A stretch of 64,000 nucleotides of DNA from Sphagnum magellanicum (GCA_021904315.1 CM038912.1:16207061-16271060); one strand, 5' to 3'. Positions 1 through 10,780 are shown, numbered from the stretch's first letter. A program made the numbers and translations. The notes: generated from the letters alone by a model not told the origin.

Positions 1-126
1 GTGTGCCCTCTGTTAGACAGCGATCCAAAGCACAACGTCCAAGTGAGGGTCATGCTAGGACTATTGTTGAGGGCAGATGGGGTATGTGTGAGTTCACTGG
101 CAAATGTGCCAATATTATCCAATCAT

Positions 127-661
127 GAAACCCTGTAGTTTTTGGGTTGCTTGATAATTTGCCCTATGATGAGGAGGTTGTGGTTTGGGGTAGACGATGG
201 ATTGTTAAGACCTTTACACTTGGAGAGAGGCATGGCTATGGAGTATATGCTTGTGAGGACATCATTGTAGAGGATTCAGCTAGTCGTCGTAGAGAGGGTC
301 CTACTTTGTTCCCTTATGGTGGGCCTATCTATAAGAGAAGACATTGGACAGGATCCTCACACAACATCTTGAGTGGAAGACCTTTGCTCTTGAGATGGAC
401 ACCTTTGCTGGTAGCACTAGGAGGCATAGTGATAGGAGGGTGATAAATGGAGACCCCATACGTTCTGGAAACATTGTTGGTTTCATCAACAGTACGGTGG
501 GGACTCATCCTAAGCATAAGGCTAATTGTGAATGGGTTTTTGTTGAGGGACCTCCTCCAGCACCATATGGCCAGACTTATCATGAAGACCATTGCCTGGT
601 TATAGCTACTAGGACCATCAGATCAGGAGATGAGTTGTTTACACACAATGAGTGGAGTTAG
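127..661 (+). pseudogene. SET-domain-like ORF, broken by a stop and a frameshift
   Basis: The first part is read from about 127 and carries GYGVYACEDI and a YGG motif, like the start of a SET domain. The frame changes at about 331-345. The second part (to the TAG at 659-661) carries GNIVGFINST, then KANCEWVF and ending SGDELFTHNEW, matching in order the pseudoknot (usually INHS..PNC) and the GEEL..Y tail of SET methyltransferases. A further in-frame TGA lies at 124-126. SET domains transfer methyl groups to protein lysines, usually on histones. Here the INHS asparagine-histidine pair is INST, and with the frameshift the copy is probably dead. It ends only 168 bp before the transposase start and has the same orientation, so it is probably cargo of, or a second gene in, the CACTA element. 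The family call comes from motif order only. Confidence 0.6.
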
Positions 662-828
662 GATTCCACCATTTCTGAACTATGTATTTTGTTTAAGACA
701 TAACATACCATATCTATATACATGCATTTTGGTATTTTTTATTTATAATGTAATATGCAACTATGCTCGGTATATAATTAAGATCTTATGGATTTGGTAT
801 TGCATAGAATATTCGGCCTTCTAAAGAC

Positions 829-3800
829 ATGCTGCCACGAAGGTTGAGAACAACATATCGGGAAATGGGCATGCCACACAAATCAGACTCTTCATCAATT
901 CATTCTTCGTCAAATGACTTGTCTTCTCATGATGAAGGTGTCTCTCAACCAATTCAGGAAGCACCACTGCCTGTAAACCAAGAACAAGCGATGGATGACT
1001 TCATGGTTAACTGGTTTGGACTTGACATAGTTGATGATATGTCTAGCAACCCACATGATGAAGGAGCCAATGCAGATGTTCCACATCATCAACATATTGC
1101 CCAGGGACAACGGTAGTGGCAAGAGGCGGAGGCACATGTTCAAACACCTATTTTTCAAGGTGCAAGGTTAAGTCGTTTAGCAGCCATACTGGGGTTGTTA
1201 AACATCCAAGCAAAACACAAGGCAAGCAATACTATGTTGTCAGACATTTTCCAATATTGTCATAGCCTCTTGTTGCCTGAGGAAAATGTTTTGCCAGGAT
1301 CTTGGAAGGAGGCTAAAAAGATCTTATCCTCCATAGGCATGGAATATCAAATTGTCCATGCATGTGTTAATGATTGCATGCTATTTCATGGGAACAATGC
1401 CCATTTAACGGAGTGCAATACATGTGAAGAGGCTCGATATGATCCTCACATGCTTACAGAGAAGGTGCCCAGGAAATGAGTAAGGTGGTTTCCCATTATT
1501 CCTCGCTTGCTGCACATGTATCGATGTACAAACTTGGCCGAGTTAATGGTTTGGCATAAGAAACATCGATCAGAGCCTGGTGTTATGAGGTTACTGGTTG
1601 ACTCTCCTGCTCACAAGCATGTGGAGTCAACATGGCCAGAGTTTGAGCGTGACCCTAGGCATGTGAAGTTGGGGTTAGCATCAGATGGTGTTAGTCCACA
1701 TTCACTTAGAGGAAAGGGACGACCTACCTCTGTTTGACCAGTTATTGTCATGAATTACAACCTTCCTCTGTGGTTGTCTATGAAAAAAAGATTTTTGCTG
1801 CTTTCTCTTATTATCCCAGGGCGAAGTAAGGTGAAAAACCTAGACACCTACTCAACACTAATGGTCGATGAGCTCAAAACGCTGTGGGATGGAGTATGGG
1901 CATATGATGGGAGGAAGACCACTGGAGGAATACCACGTGTATTCAAGTTAAGGGCAATCTGCATGTGGACAATGCATGATTATCCTGGTAAGAAATCATG
2001 CACATGCCTCTATATATTTTTTTATTATTTTGTTTTGTGATTATTTGTTATTCTAATATTAAGTTCTTCTACAATCAGGGTTTGGTTTTGTAAGTGGGCT
2101 GCAAACTCAAAGCTACAAGGCCTGCTTTACATGTGGCCCAAGTTTGGAGGACATGGTTAAATACTCAAGCCATCTTCGCAAAATTGTTTACCTTGGCCAT
2201 ACAAATTTTCTTCCATTGGGACATGATATGAAATCATACCCACTTTTATTTTCATCTTTTGACATGCCTTATGGTGATGAGTGTGATATTCCAAAAGCTA
2301 CCACTTTTGCATATTGGAGGGATGTGGCCAATAGAGTTATTGACCCAAATGATTCTATGGTGTTTGAGGGTAGTGGATTGACAAGGTGGGGTATACTCAA
2401 CAGCTTGCCCTACTGGGGTGAGCTGAAAATACGTCATCTCTTGGACCCCATGCACATTGAGGGAAATGTGGGAAAGGCTATCATAAAACAGCTCTATGGA
2501 GAGAAGGACAGTAACTTTAAGGAGGCCTATGAGGATTTTGAGAAGCATCCCAATGTGTGGATTATTGTTGATCCTAACACAGGTATTGAGCAACGACCAT
2601 CAGCTCCATGGACACTTACTACACAGGAAAGAAAAGACTTTCGAAATCGCATAGGAGAGATGCGATTCCCTACATGTTTGAACTTTGATGGCAAGGGTTG
2701 AATTTAGAAGTACTTTGTTGCTTTTATTTATATTTAAATCTGTATGCCTTATACTGGAAAAAGAGTTTGAAGTATAGAATGTTATCTGTTGGATGTCTAG
2801 AATACTTTTGTATAATTTTATGGATCCTTATTACAGGTTATGGAGCTAATCTTCAAAAAACTTTTGGTAGGGACGATGACCACAAGTGGCCAAGGTATTT
2901 GAAGACACATGACTATCATTGTTTACTGTAACACATATTGCCTGTGGCAATAATAAGCTTAGCCAGTGCAGAAGTACAAGATGCTCTTTGGTCATTGGGA
3001 TATCTGTTGAGATGGGTATGCTCAAAGGAGTTATTTGTAGAGGAGATTCCAAGAATGAGGGTAATAGCAGCAGAGGTGGTATGCAAGTTGGAAAAGGCCT
3101 TCCCTTCATCATTTTTTGATTGTCAAGTGCATTTACTAGTTCACCTTGTGGATGAGATAGCCATTGTTGGTCCTGTGCATTGTCGGTGGATGTATTGGCT
3201 TGAAAGATATATGGCAATATTAAAGGGTTATGTCTATAACCATGCACGAGTGGAGGGAAGCATGGCAACATGACACTTGGCAGCGGAAAGCATGTTTTAT
3301 TGCACCAACATCTTGGCCACTATAGATCCATCATGTCCTCATGTCTGGATGGAGGATAGAGAAGAGGAGGAAGACCATTTGACTGGTGCCATCCAAACAT
3401 GTATGTTATTACCTATAGAGTTAATTCAGCTGACCACATTCATGTTGAATAATAACAATGTCATGGAAGAGTGGAGGAACTTCTATGAGAATGCCAAAAG
3501 TATGAGTGGGAGATCAAGGATTTTTCCTACGTTGCATAAGTACATGAAAGAGAAGTTGGTTGAAGTGGATCAATTGTTGGCACAAGGAGAAAGTATATCA
3601 TGTTTTCCAGAGATCACAGATGATGTTCACACCATTGTTCATGGACCACTGAGAGTTGTGATAACACGTTCAACAATGTGGACACAAGAAAGACATTTTA
3701 GGTATTTATTTTTTCTATTTCATTAGGCATATTAACTCATCTTCACATTCCAAACAAGTTTTTTTAAATGTTCTAGGATGATTTTTATGGGCATGAAGTT

Positions 3801-4338
3801 TCTATTATCATATAAGTTGTTGACTCACAATGCCTAACACAATATTAATTTCAGGATTTCCACTTTGGATGAAAAGAAGGGCCGCACCTTTGACTGTGGA
3901 GTTCAAGGGCAATTTATTCAGGACTCTAGAAGTAATTGGCATGACAGGAATATTGTTCGAGATATTGTGCCACATTATGGAAAGCTGGAAGAGATCTTGG
4001 TGGTATCTTATTATGCACATTCAAAGTTTGAAAAGTATGTGTTTAAGTGCAAGTGGTTTAAAGTGAACCTTGCTAGTGCAAATTGCACTGTAATTCAGGA
4101 TGAGTGCGGACACACACGGTTAAAGACATCTGCCACCAGTTATTAGCCATCTCATTGGCAAACTTCATAACCATTTACTTTTCCCAGTCATGTAGAACAA
4201 TGTTTTTATCTTCCTTATCCCCCAAACCCAGAGGAGTGGTCACTTGTTGTCACATATGTGCCACGGTCCCGTTCTATTCTAGGTGAGAAACCAGAGGTTG
4301 TGCTTACAACCTCTGAGGTGGATGATGACCACGTATAA
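829..4338 (+). pseudogene. CACTA transposase (Transposase_21 + DUF4218 + DUF4216), seven premature stops
   Basis: Four exons can be placed: 829-1987, 2079-2696, 2837-3701 and 3855-4338. They have GT-AG introns in matching phase and would encode about 1041 residues. Exon 1 has the CX2C-like NTCEEARY block, VPRK, and the DSPAHKHVESTWPEF / LGLASDGVSPHS motif of Transposase_21, then AICMWTMHDYPG. Exon 2 continues with LLDPMHIEGNVGK. Exon 3 has the DUF4218 block (KLEKAFPSSFFDCQVHLLVH, CRWMYWLERYM). Exon 4 has the DUF4216 block (FKCKWF, then SHVEQCFYLPYP and EEWSLVVTYVPRSR). The product would bind the element ends and excise them. In-frame stops lie at 1114, 1477, 1735, 2929, 3271, 4144 and 4168, but there is no frameshift and the splice sites are intact. 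The start codon is the first in-frame ATG before homology and is the least certain part. Confidence 0.88.
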
Positions 4339-4549
4339 TGTACTATTCATTATTTTTATGCAAATTGCCATTGAGGCTTGTGGTTCTATATTACTGCACA
4401 ATGTTCATTGTGTCAAAGTTTTTAGCGAATTTTAGCCTTTATAGTTTTGCAAGTAGGCCCTATGGGAACTTTGTACTACTTTCTTTTGCACTACCGCATG
4501 TATTACCTCAATGTCACCGAGATTTTATGTAACTTAAAAAAGGTTGTGA

Positions 4550-5036
4550 TAAATCAGATGACATTGCGAAACCTTTTGCGAAACTTCCTTCTCCACTAAC
4601 CCTTTTACTACTTTGCAAGCTAACACACATCGCAACTTGCGATACGTCCACCACCGAAAAGTTTTGTAAAAATTTGTGATGAGGTTTGCGATACATATTC
4701 AAACGCAAAATGCGATGCACCGAATAACGCAAGCTTGCAATTTCTTGTGACTCTCAAAGTGTTTAGCGATATTTTGTGTATTGTAAAATGTGCGATGTTG
4801 TGAGTATGATTAAACGTTGCGAAGTGTGGAATATCGCTAGGGTGGACGGAAACTGAGCGGGTCGCAAAGTTTTGTTTGTGGTATATGTCGCAAAAGTGTT
4901 GCGATGATTTAAGGTACATTATAAATTAGCGATGGTTGGTGAACCACAAGGTGCGATGCGTGTCGCATCGCAAATATGGCAGGTTGTTTTTGCTTTGCAA
5001 ACCTTTCCAGTTTTTTGTTTGGCCCTTCGCAAAAAT
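4550..5036. repeat. CACTA subterminal repeat cluster (TTGCGA / TCGCAA)
   Basis: In this AT-rich stretch the core GCGA, or its complement TCGC, recurs about 18 times in both orientations, most often as TTGCGA, TGCGAT or TCGCAA. The densest part is at 4950-4975. CACTA elements carry short repeats like these near both ends as binding sites for the element's own DNA-binding protein (TNPA in En/Spm). The sequence shows the cluster; the binding role is inferred from the family. Confidence 0.7.
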
Positions 5037-5054
5037 GCACAATATGTAGTAGTG
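5037..5054 (-). repeat. CACTA right terminal inverted repeat
   Basis: The plus strand ends ...TATGTAGTAGTG at 5054. Read from the end inward on the minus strand it is CACTACTACATATTGTGC, the canonical terminus recognised by CACTA transposases. The next three bases, ACT, are the presumed target-site duplication. Confidence 0.8.
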
Positions 5055-5131
5055 ACTTGTTCAAAATGCAGATCAAGAACCCAGACCTACACCCAAACGT
5101 TGTAATTTTTGTAAATAGGAAGGCCATGTTT

Positions 5132-5287
5132 TACAACAAAAAGTGTTCATGTACGCTAAATGATTTCACTAGATTTTGAATGTATTCACTGATTTTAGTA
5201 AATGGGGACTAATTGGAAAGTAATGAATTCACTAGTCTAATGAATAGGGACTAATGAACCACACCTACATTTTGTAGTAGTGAAATG
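5132..5287 (+). repeat. Short dispersed repeat, copy 1 (second copy at 37449-37624)
   Basis: This runs from TACAACAAAAAGTG to TTTTGTAGTAGTGAAATG and matches 37449-37624 along its whole length, including shared blocks such as TGATTTCACT, GGGACTAATG and CACATTTTGTA(G/C)TAGTG. Inside are short repeats of GAATTCACTAG type. The right end again looks like a CACTA-type terminus in reverse (CACTACTACAAAATG), and the left end is a weak inverted match. A small non-autonomous DNA element is likely, sitting 77 bp beyond the end of the large CACTA element. Confidence 0.6.
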
Positions 5288-5872
5288 TCTTTTCATTGAA
5301 GAAGATGTATGGTCCATGCAATGATCCATCATTTCCAAATTGAAATACATATTGAGTTGGATATGGAATAAGAACATAACCCAATGACCGTGCCTTGAAA
5401 TGTTGTAGATTCAATATAATTACAAAACTTTAAGGGAATAGTTTACCTTACAAAAAGATGAAATGTGTGGAGGATTCCGTTTGAAACTAAGGTACCTCAA
5501 CTAATTAGAAAACTACATTTTGTTCCAAAGAAAGTTAGGATCATTGCATTTCATCTTGGATTTCATTGTGTAAGAACCACATCTCTTAGAAGCAATGGTA
5601 TTTGTGCTAGGAATGTGGAATAGACAAGTGGTAGATATTGCAATATAATAGTATGAAAGTGTATCACTTCATGTTGGAATAATTGATATAATACCACAAT
5701 TTCATGCAACAATAAAAAATTTAGTGTATGGGACAAGTACAAAAACTACATACCAAAACAAGATTCTAAATGCAAATGAAGAAGGTATCCAATATTAGTA
5801 TGAAACTATGGAATTCCCATAATATCGATAGAGAATTTTCCTTTACACAATACAATATATATTGAACCTATC
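5288..5872. other. AT-rich DNA without a recognised gene
   Basis: There is no ORF with family motifs here. The stretch lies between the short repeat and the gag remnant and may be the worn 5' part of the same retrotransposon, but nothing in it proves that. Confidence 0.5.
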
Positions 5873-6600
5873 GTGATAGTGCAAGGGAATCATTCACATG
5901 TCACCATAATAATACCAACTAATTTTATACTAACAAGATTTGTAGTGGCAAAACTTTATGTATATGTACCTACACATTTAACCACAAGAATACCATCACA
6001 TACCATAGTTACTACCACACTAGTACCACCAAATCCAAGAAGAAACCCTCTAAACCGTTAAGAGGTGATGTAGTAGCATCTATGCAACCTATAACACCTT
6101 ACTTTAGGCCTTACATGAGACCTTTAAATTATCCTAAATACACAAAAAAATCTTATCCAAATGTTCATGTACAAGTATTCAAAGTTGTTATTAAAGTTAA
6201 CAATGAAATGGTAGGTGAAGAAATAACAAATTTGTTTAATTTTACATTAAGGGATAATGCATCTAATAATTCGTGTAATAATTACATGAAAGATCATCCA
6301 AACTATATATTTGTAAATCTACAACATGTTTTTTGTAAATGTTATCAAATAACATATAACAATGAACAAATGTATATGTAGCCCAAGAATTTGATGAAGG
6401 AAACAATAGAACAAGTGGTGTATTATGAAAATTTATTCAAGTTGACAAACAATTTGCAAATTGCTACAAATGATAGTTATTTGTGACCATGTTTAGATTT
6501 GGACTACAATCTTATCTACATATTGCTACATTGGGGATGAAAGGGACAATTTGCAACATAAGGATTCTATACTTTTGTGTGAAGAAGGTAAATTTATGTA
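5873..6600 (+). pseudogene. Ty3/gypsy gag remnant
   Basis: The frame through 6082-6378 reads YPNVHVQVFKVVIKVNNE, TNLFNFTLRDNASN, NNYMKDHPNYIFVNLQHVFC and NEQMYM. It continues after a stop as TIEQVVYYENLFKLTNNLQ and, in another frame near 6530-6590, as LQHKDSILLCEEG. This is the order of the capsid-region gag domain of plant Ty3/gypsy elements, in which 'LRD..SDWCNNY', 'F...FC.RY...NDEQ.YM' and 'V..YYER...L...L' are typical. Several stops and frame changes show long decay. No LTR or primer-binding site could be paired with it. Confidence 0.6.
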
Positions 6601-6639
6601 CCTAAAACGCATAATTCATTATTGATACCACAAACATCA

Positions 6640-7710
6640 TGAACAAGGATTATGGCTATGGGAAACTAGATCATTACAAAGCCAAGCATGTAGTATATAA
6701 ATTATCATTGTACAAACCACAATCTGGCGATGAGTAGAAGCAAAAAAGAGGAACCCACTATAGTTGGTATTGAAGTCAATGCACTTGGGTCGGTAAACCT
6801 CCAAAACCAATATAGAATGAGTGCCAATGCATGCTTTGAACCTCATTTTCAACTTGGAAAGAATAGTATTTTTACAAAATCCACTACAAAAACTATGGAG
6901 TTAAGCGGGATAGCTTTCACACATGCTTTAATATGTTGGTCTTGCCATCTAGCAACAAAATTGTGTCTCACAAAATGTTGCAATTTGGGCTTAAGGTAAT
7001 CAGTGAATTCATCTGAAGTGGTCTTCTTGTAGACCAAGTTTAGTTTCTTTAAAGACTTCCCATTTTTGGTTGTAGTTTTTTCAAGAGTGTAACATCTCCA
7101 CTCTACTAGTTGTTCATTTATGCCATTCAACTCATTTGGACAAAAACCTAATTTCTTTATGCCACAAGCTCTCCAATCTCCATACAAACATTCTTTCTTG
7201 TACCATTCCTCAAACTCACCTTTTTTGGACAAACATTCCCATAAGCTTGTGGAAGGTTTGCAAAGGATTTTACAAGGTGCACATACTTCATGTTCATGTC
7301 CATTACAAACCTTTTCATGGTCCTAATGCACTTGCATATTGTTCAAGCCCAATCTAAGTTCACCCAATTCAACACGGTATATACAATATGTATTGTGCTC
7401 CTTCATTGGCTTCACAAATAATGCCTTCAAAAGTTCAAATGTTTTCTACCCAATGTAAACACCATGATTAAAACCTTAAAAAAAATTAGTCTGCACACAA
7501 CCAAACAAGAAAGGTTTAATCATGACTTGATTGTGCACCCTGCAAATAAACATTTTCCTTCAAAAACCCATATTACCATTTCCTTGAAGGCAAAAAAAAT
7601 CCAAGTCAACATAATCAAACTTTTGAATTGGTAATTGCTTGCAAAATGTACCACTATGTAGTCATATTTGTGTGCTTTAGTAATAAAAGAAATTAAACCA
7701 AGGTCCATGA
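6640..7710 (-). pseudogene. Decayed transposon-like ORF, C-terminal part, family not identified
   Basis: The best-preserved piece (7232 to 6849) contains CGIKKLGFCPNELNG, VEWRCYTLEKTTTKNGKS, KKLNLVYKKTTSDEF, YLKPKLQHFVRHNFVARWQD and AIPLNSIVFVVDFVK. The reading continues in broken frames to about 6640 (VYRPKC) and upstream to about 7710 (FITKAHKYDYIVVHF). The repeated W/R-W-Q and 'VVDF' blocks resemble uncharacterised transposon-borne proteins found in many copies in seed-free plants, but I cannot name the superfamily. It may be the 3' half of the gene whose 5' half lies at 10511-10090. Confidence 0.4.
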
Positions 7711-8053
7711 CACATGAACAACCAGGTTATAGATGATAAAAACCATAGACCTAGGATACCAATAAACACATATTGGACAATTAAACAAATAACACAAACA
7801 CGTTAAACTATAACGGATATATGGTAAGCATCACACAAAAAACATAAACAAATTATAGATTGTCCAACAACCAAACCATGAGAAAATCATGAACTATATG
7901 CCAAATATTATAAATACCTAAATAGATTATAAACAATGGGAGAAAACCATAATGACATATAGTGGACAAATGAAAACCATTATTCAAAAGGTCTAAAGAT
8001 CCATAAGACAATTTAGGTAGGTCCATAATGTAGATGGGCAGAAGGCAAGTAAT
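7711..8053. other. AT-rich spacer
   Basis: No gene motifs are visible. The phrase CATAATGTAGATGGGCA at about 8024 recurs near 9157, so this stretch belongs with the repeat-rich block that follows. Confidence 0.4.
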
Positions 8054-8590
8054 AAAATCATGTTATTTATATATCCTTGAAAATTTGAGCCAAAGGGATA
8101 GTTCCATAATTATGGGGGAAAAAAAACCATTATACATAAAAGGAGTTGGACATTATGGATTGGAGCAACCAAGTGATAAAATCATGTTAATTACAAGTCA
8201 AATCTACTAGGTCCCTTGAAACTTGAGCAAGAGGGATAACCATAGAGGCATAAAGAAAACCATTACACAAAAGATTGAAACAATAAGGAATGGACTAGCT
8301 AAGATATAAAATCATGTCTTGAAACATATTTACTAGATCCCTTGAAACCTTGAGCAAAAGGCTTTAGGGATAAACATAGTGGAGATATTATAATTAACAT
8401 TACACAAAAAGAAAATACGTTATGAATTGGAGTAATCAAACATGATGAAAATCATGTTAATATGCCAAATCTGTAAGATAATTTGAAACCTTCAACATTT
8501 GAAGGATAACCATGCATAGTAGAAAAATTGGAAACATTATATAAAATGGTATAGACATTATGTATGACTATGGTACGGATTATTAATATG
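8054..8590 (+). repeat. Degenerate tandem array, ~124-140 bp unit, about four copies
   Basis: The anchor AAAATCATG recurs at 8054, 8178, 8308 and 8448. Each is followed by a CTTGAAA(C/A).TTGAGC-like block, then GGGATA..CCATA and CCATTA.ACA(T/A)AA. Divergence between units is high, so the array is old. Confidence 0.6.
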
Positions 8591-8655
8591 TAGAATTGAC
8601 CAATGTTAAGTGGCATTCTATGAAAAATTGGAACTAAATATGTACATAAGCACAA

Positions 8656-8985
8656 CTTATGGAGTAGTGGACTATGCATTATGTGGAAATCAAAAGCACC
8701 TATTGGGAGTCTATATGGACCAATAAGGATTATATATGGACAAAATATGGAAACAATATATACATGGGCACATACTTATGGAATAAACTATGCTCTATGT
8801 GGAAATCAAAACGACATATTGGTAATTTGTATAGACCATTAAGGATTATATATGGATAATCTAGAAAAAATATGGAAATATATACATGGGAACATACTTA
8901 TGGACTACATTATGGACTATGTGGAAATCAAAATCACCTTTTAGTAGTCTATATGGACAATTAAGGAGTATATATGGACAACTTG
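8656..8985 (+). repeat. Tandem array, ~120 bp unit, nearly three copies
   Basis: Units begin CTTATGGA at 8656, 8775 and 8897. They share TATGTGGAAATCAAAA, a GTCTATATGGAC-like block and AAGGATTATATATGGA. Spacings are 119 and 122 bp. The ORFs seen in it are by-products of the repeat. Confidence 0.7.
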
Positions 8986-9236
8986 AAGAAAGATGAACAA
9001 AGGATTTTGTATGAACCTAATGAAGAAACAAGATGGATAATGAGAGAATTTGCATGGATTTAATGGACATTACTAGTAAAATCTATGTGGGAGGAAAGAC
9101 TATTTAAATCTGTAGCAATGTAGATAGTATTATCAACAATTTAAGACAATAAGTCCATAATGTAGATGGGCAAAAGGCAAGTCCAATTTACAACAATGCA
9201 AGAAAGATTCAATATGGACTCTAATATATCATATTT

Positions 9237-10013
9237 AGGGTGAAAGCACACTACGGTGAACCCCTTTGGGGTGTCACACTATACAACTTTCCAAGGACGT
9301 GCATGTTTGAATGTATCCCACCTCAAACTTTCAAAAGATTTTCACAATATTTTTGCATATTATGTTAAAATATAACCTAAGCAAGAAATTATTTCATTTT
9401 ATAAAGTGGGAGATTATAGTACATTAGTGTACCTGTGTATTCAAAAACACAAATATACTCCAAAAAACATTTAAATGAATTTTTTATCTTTATGAAAGTT
9501 GAAGGTATATTGGACCATGTCATTTGAAATGATATTATCCATGTTTGGATATGATGTGACTAATTTGAAAATTTTAATCTTAAAAAATGATTTTTTTCAA
9601 CAAAGATGAAATTTATGTGTGGTAAATTGAAATTTTGACAAGTAATCACATCAAATAGAAGTTGATAAGCATAGTTAGATGGGCCATTATTTTAATTCCA
9701 TTAAAATTGATTATTTTAATCACTAATGAAGCCCTAAAGTTAGTGTAGTCGAAACGAAATTATGACCTTATTATATCAATGTGTATTATAAAAATACTCA
9801 TGATCCTTCAATATAAATACAAAAATTTATTATTATTTTAAAAATAATACTAAATAACATTAATTTTATAAAAATAATTATTGTAGGGCCCAAAAACCAA
9901 AATTAATGCCCAAAATTAAATGTACCATACTTTTGAAACAATTATACTATATGTATTATAATATTAGACCCAAAAGTGCCCCAAAGGGGGTCATTATAGT
10001 GTGATTTCACCCT
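9237..10013. mobile_element. Non-autonomous TIR element, 777 bp
   Basis: The left end reads AGGGTGAAAGCACACTACGG followed by ...CCCCTTTGGGG. The reverse complement of the right end reads AGGGTGAAATCACACTATAA followed by ...CCCCTTTGGGG, so the termini form an imperfect inverted repeat of about 35 bp. No coding capacity is visible inside. A related element lies at 19728-21103, and a short matching piece (GGAAGCACATTAAGGGTGAA) lies at about 16043. No clear target-site duplication was seen, so the superfamily is open. Confidence 0.7.
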
Positions 10014-10089
10014 TCACAAGAGGTGGACACAAATTGGTAGTTGCAACAATTACACAGTTTGAACTAAACCACAAATAATGAAAATTCCT

Positions 10090-10511
10090 ACACTAATACA
10101 ATAAAATCATTGAGGAAAGGTTAAAACATATTTGAGTTTCCATCAAGAAGTGTGTCAATCTCTCATCATACACCATTGCCTCCACTCTTTTGCATGTGAC
10201 TTCACTTTTATTTGGACTTACATGTGTCTCTAAAGCCACCATTCCAAAATTATTTCTTTCAACAACTCAAGCACTCCATAAATCTTTTTTTTCCTTATAG
10301 ACAAAAAGCAAAGTGCAGTCCCATTACCATCAATCAATTTCCACCATGAAAAAACAACAAAAATATTTTTATGATGGATACCAAGGGCTCTTACAACATC
10401 TCTAATTAATGATTCATTATGGCCATTAATAGCAACAATTAATAGTGCATGTTTTGTTGCAAGTTTAACACCACTATTTGAATGATGATTATCATCTAAT
10501 GCCTTCATCAC
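10090..10511 (-). pseudogene. Decayed transposon-like ORF, N-terminal part
   Basis: The open stretch 10511-10230 contains ALDDNHHSNSGVKLATKHAL, GHNESLIRDVVRALG and LSIRKKKIYGVLELLKEI. Broken frames after it continue with motifs like SPNKSEVT, MVYDERLTHFLMET. The order and orientation suggest it is the 5' half of the gene whose 3' half lies at 7710-6640, with the 777-bp TIR element and tandem arrays now between them. The family is not identified; similarity to multi-copy transposon proteins of seed-free plants is from memory and unverified. Confidence 0.4.
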
Positions 10512-10780
10512 CCCAACAAATATTTCTTGTTAAACAATGGAAACCTTTGAAGGCAAAATATAATCAACAATATTGGTAGAAGTGAAATTTAAATTCTTGT
10601 AAAATATTTCACGCTACTATAACAACATATTTGCATTTCACTGGCATATGTTCACTATTTCTATCTTAAGTCTCAACAAACTTAGCATTATAATTCATTC
10701 CCACATCATATTCATATTTATTACATATAGCTAGAATCTACTTCGGAATACATTGTAAAAAACTCCAAAAACAAGAGTGC
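10512..10780. other. AT-rich spacer
   Basis: Nothing recognisable is seen here. Confidence 0.4.

Larger units (their letters stand above)
1..5054 (+). mobile_element. CACTA (En/Spm) DNA transposon, right part; left end outside the window
   Basis: The right terminus is visible: the reverse complement of the end reads CACTACTACATATTGTGC, the standard CACTA-type inverted terminus. The three bases after it (ACT) are the likely target-site copy, but the left copy cannot be checked because the element starts before the window. Inside are a multi-exon transposase gene of the TNP2/Transposase_21 type (829-4338), a SET-like ORF just 5' of it, and a subterminal repeat cluster near the right end. This order (transposase, repeat-rich subterminal zone, CACTA end) is normal for the superfamily. 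The premature stops show that this copy is no longer autonomous. Whether the SET-like ORF lies inside the element cannot be proved here. Confidence 0.85.

Noticed and set aside
4292-4315. Perfect 10-bp stem with GCTT loop (CAGAGGTTGT ... ACAACCTCTG), like a terminator or attachment site
   Set aside because: It lies inside the DUF4216 coding part of the transposase, and plant nuclear genes do not use such terminators. It is most likely chance.
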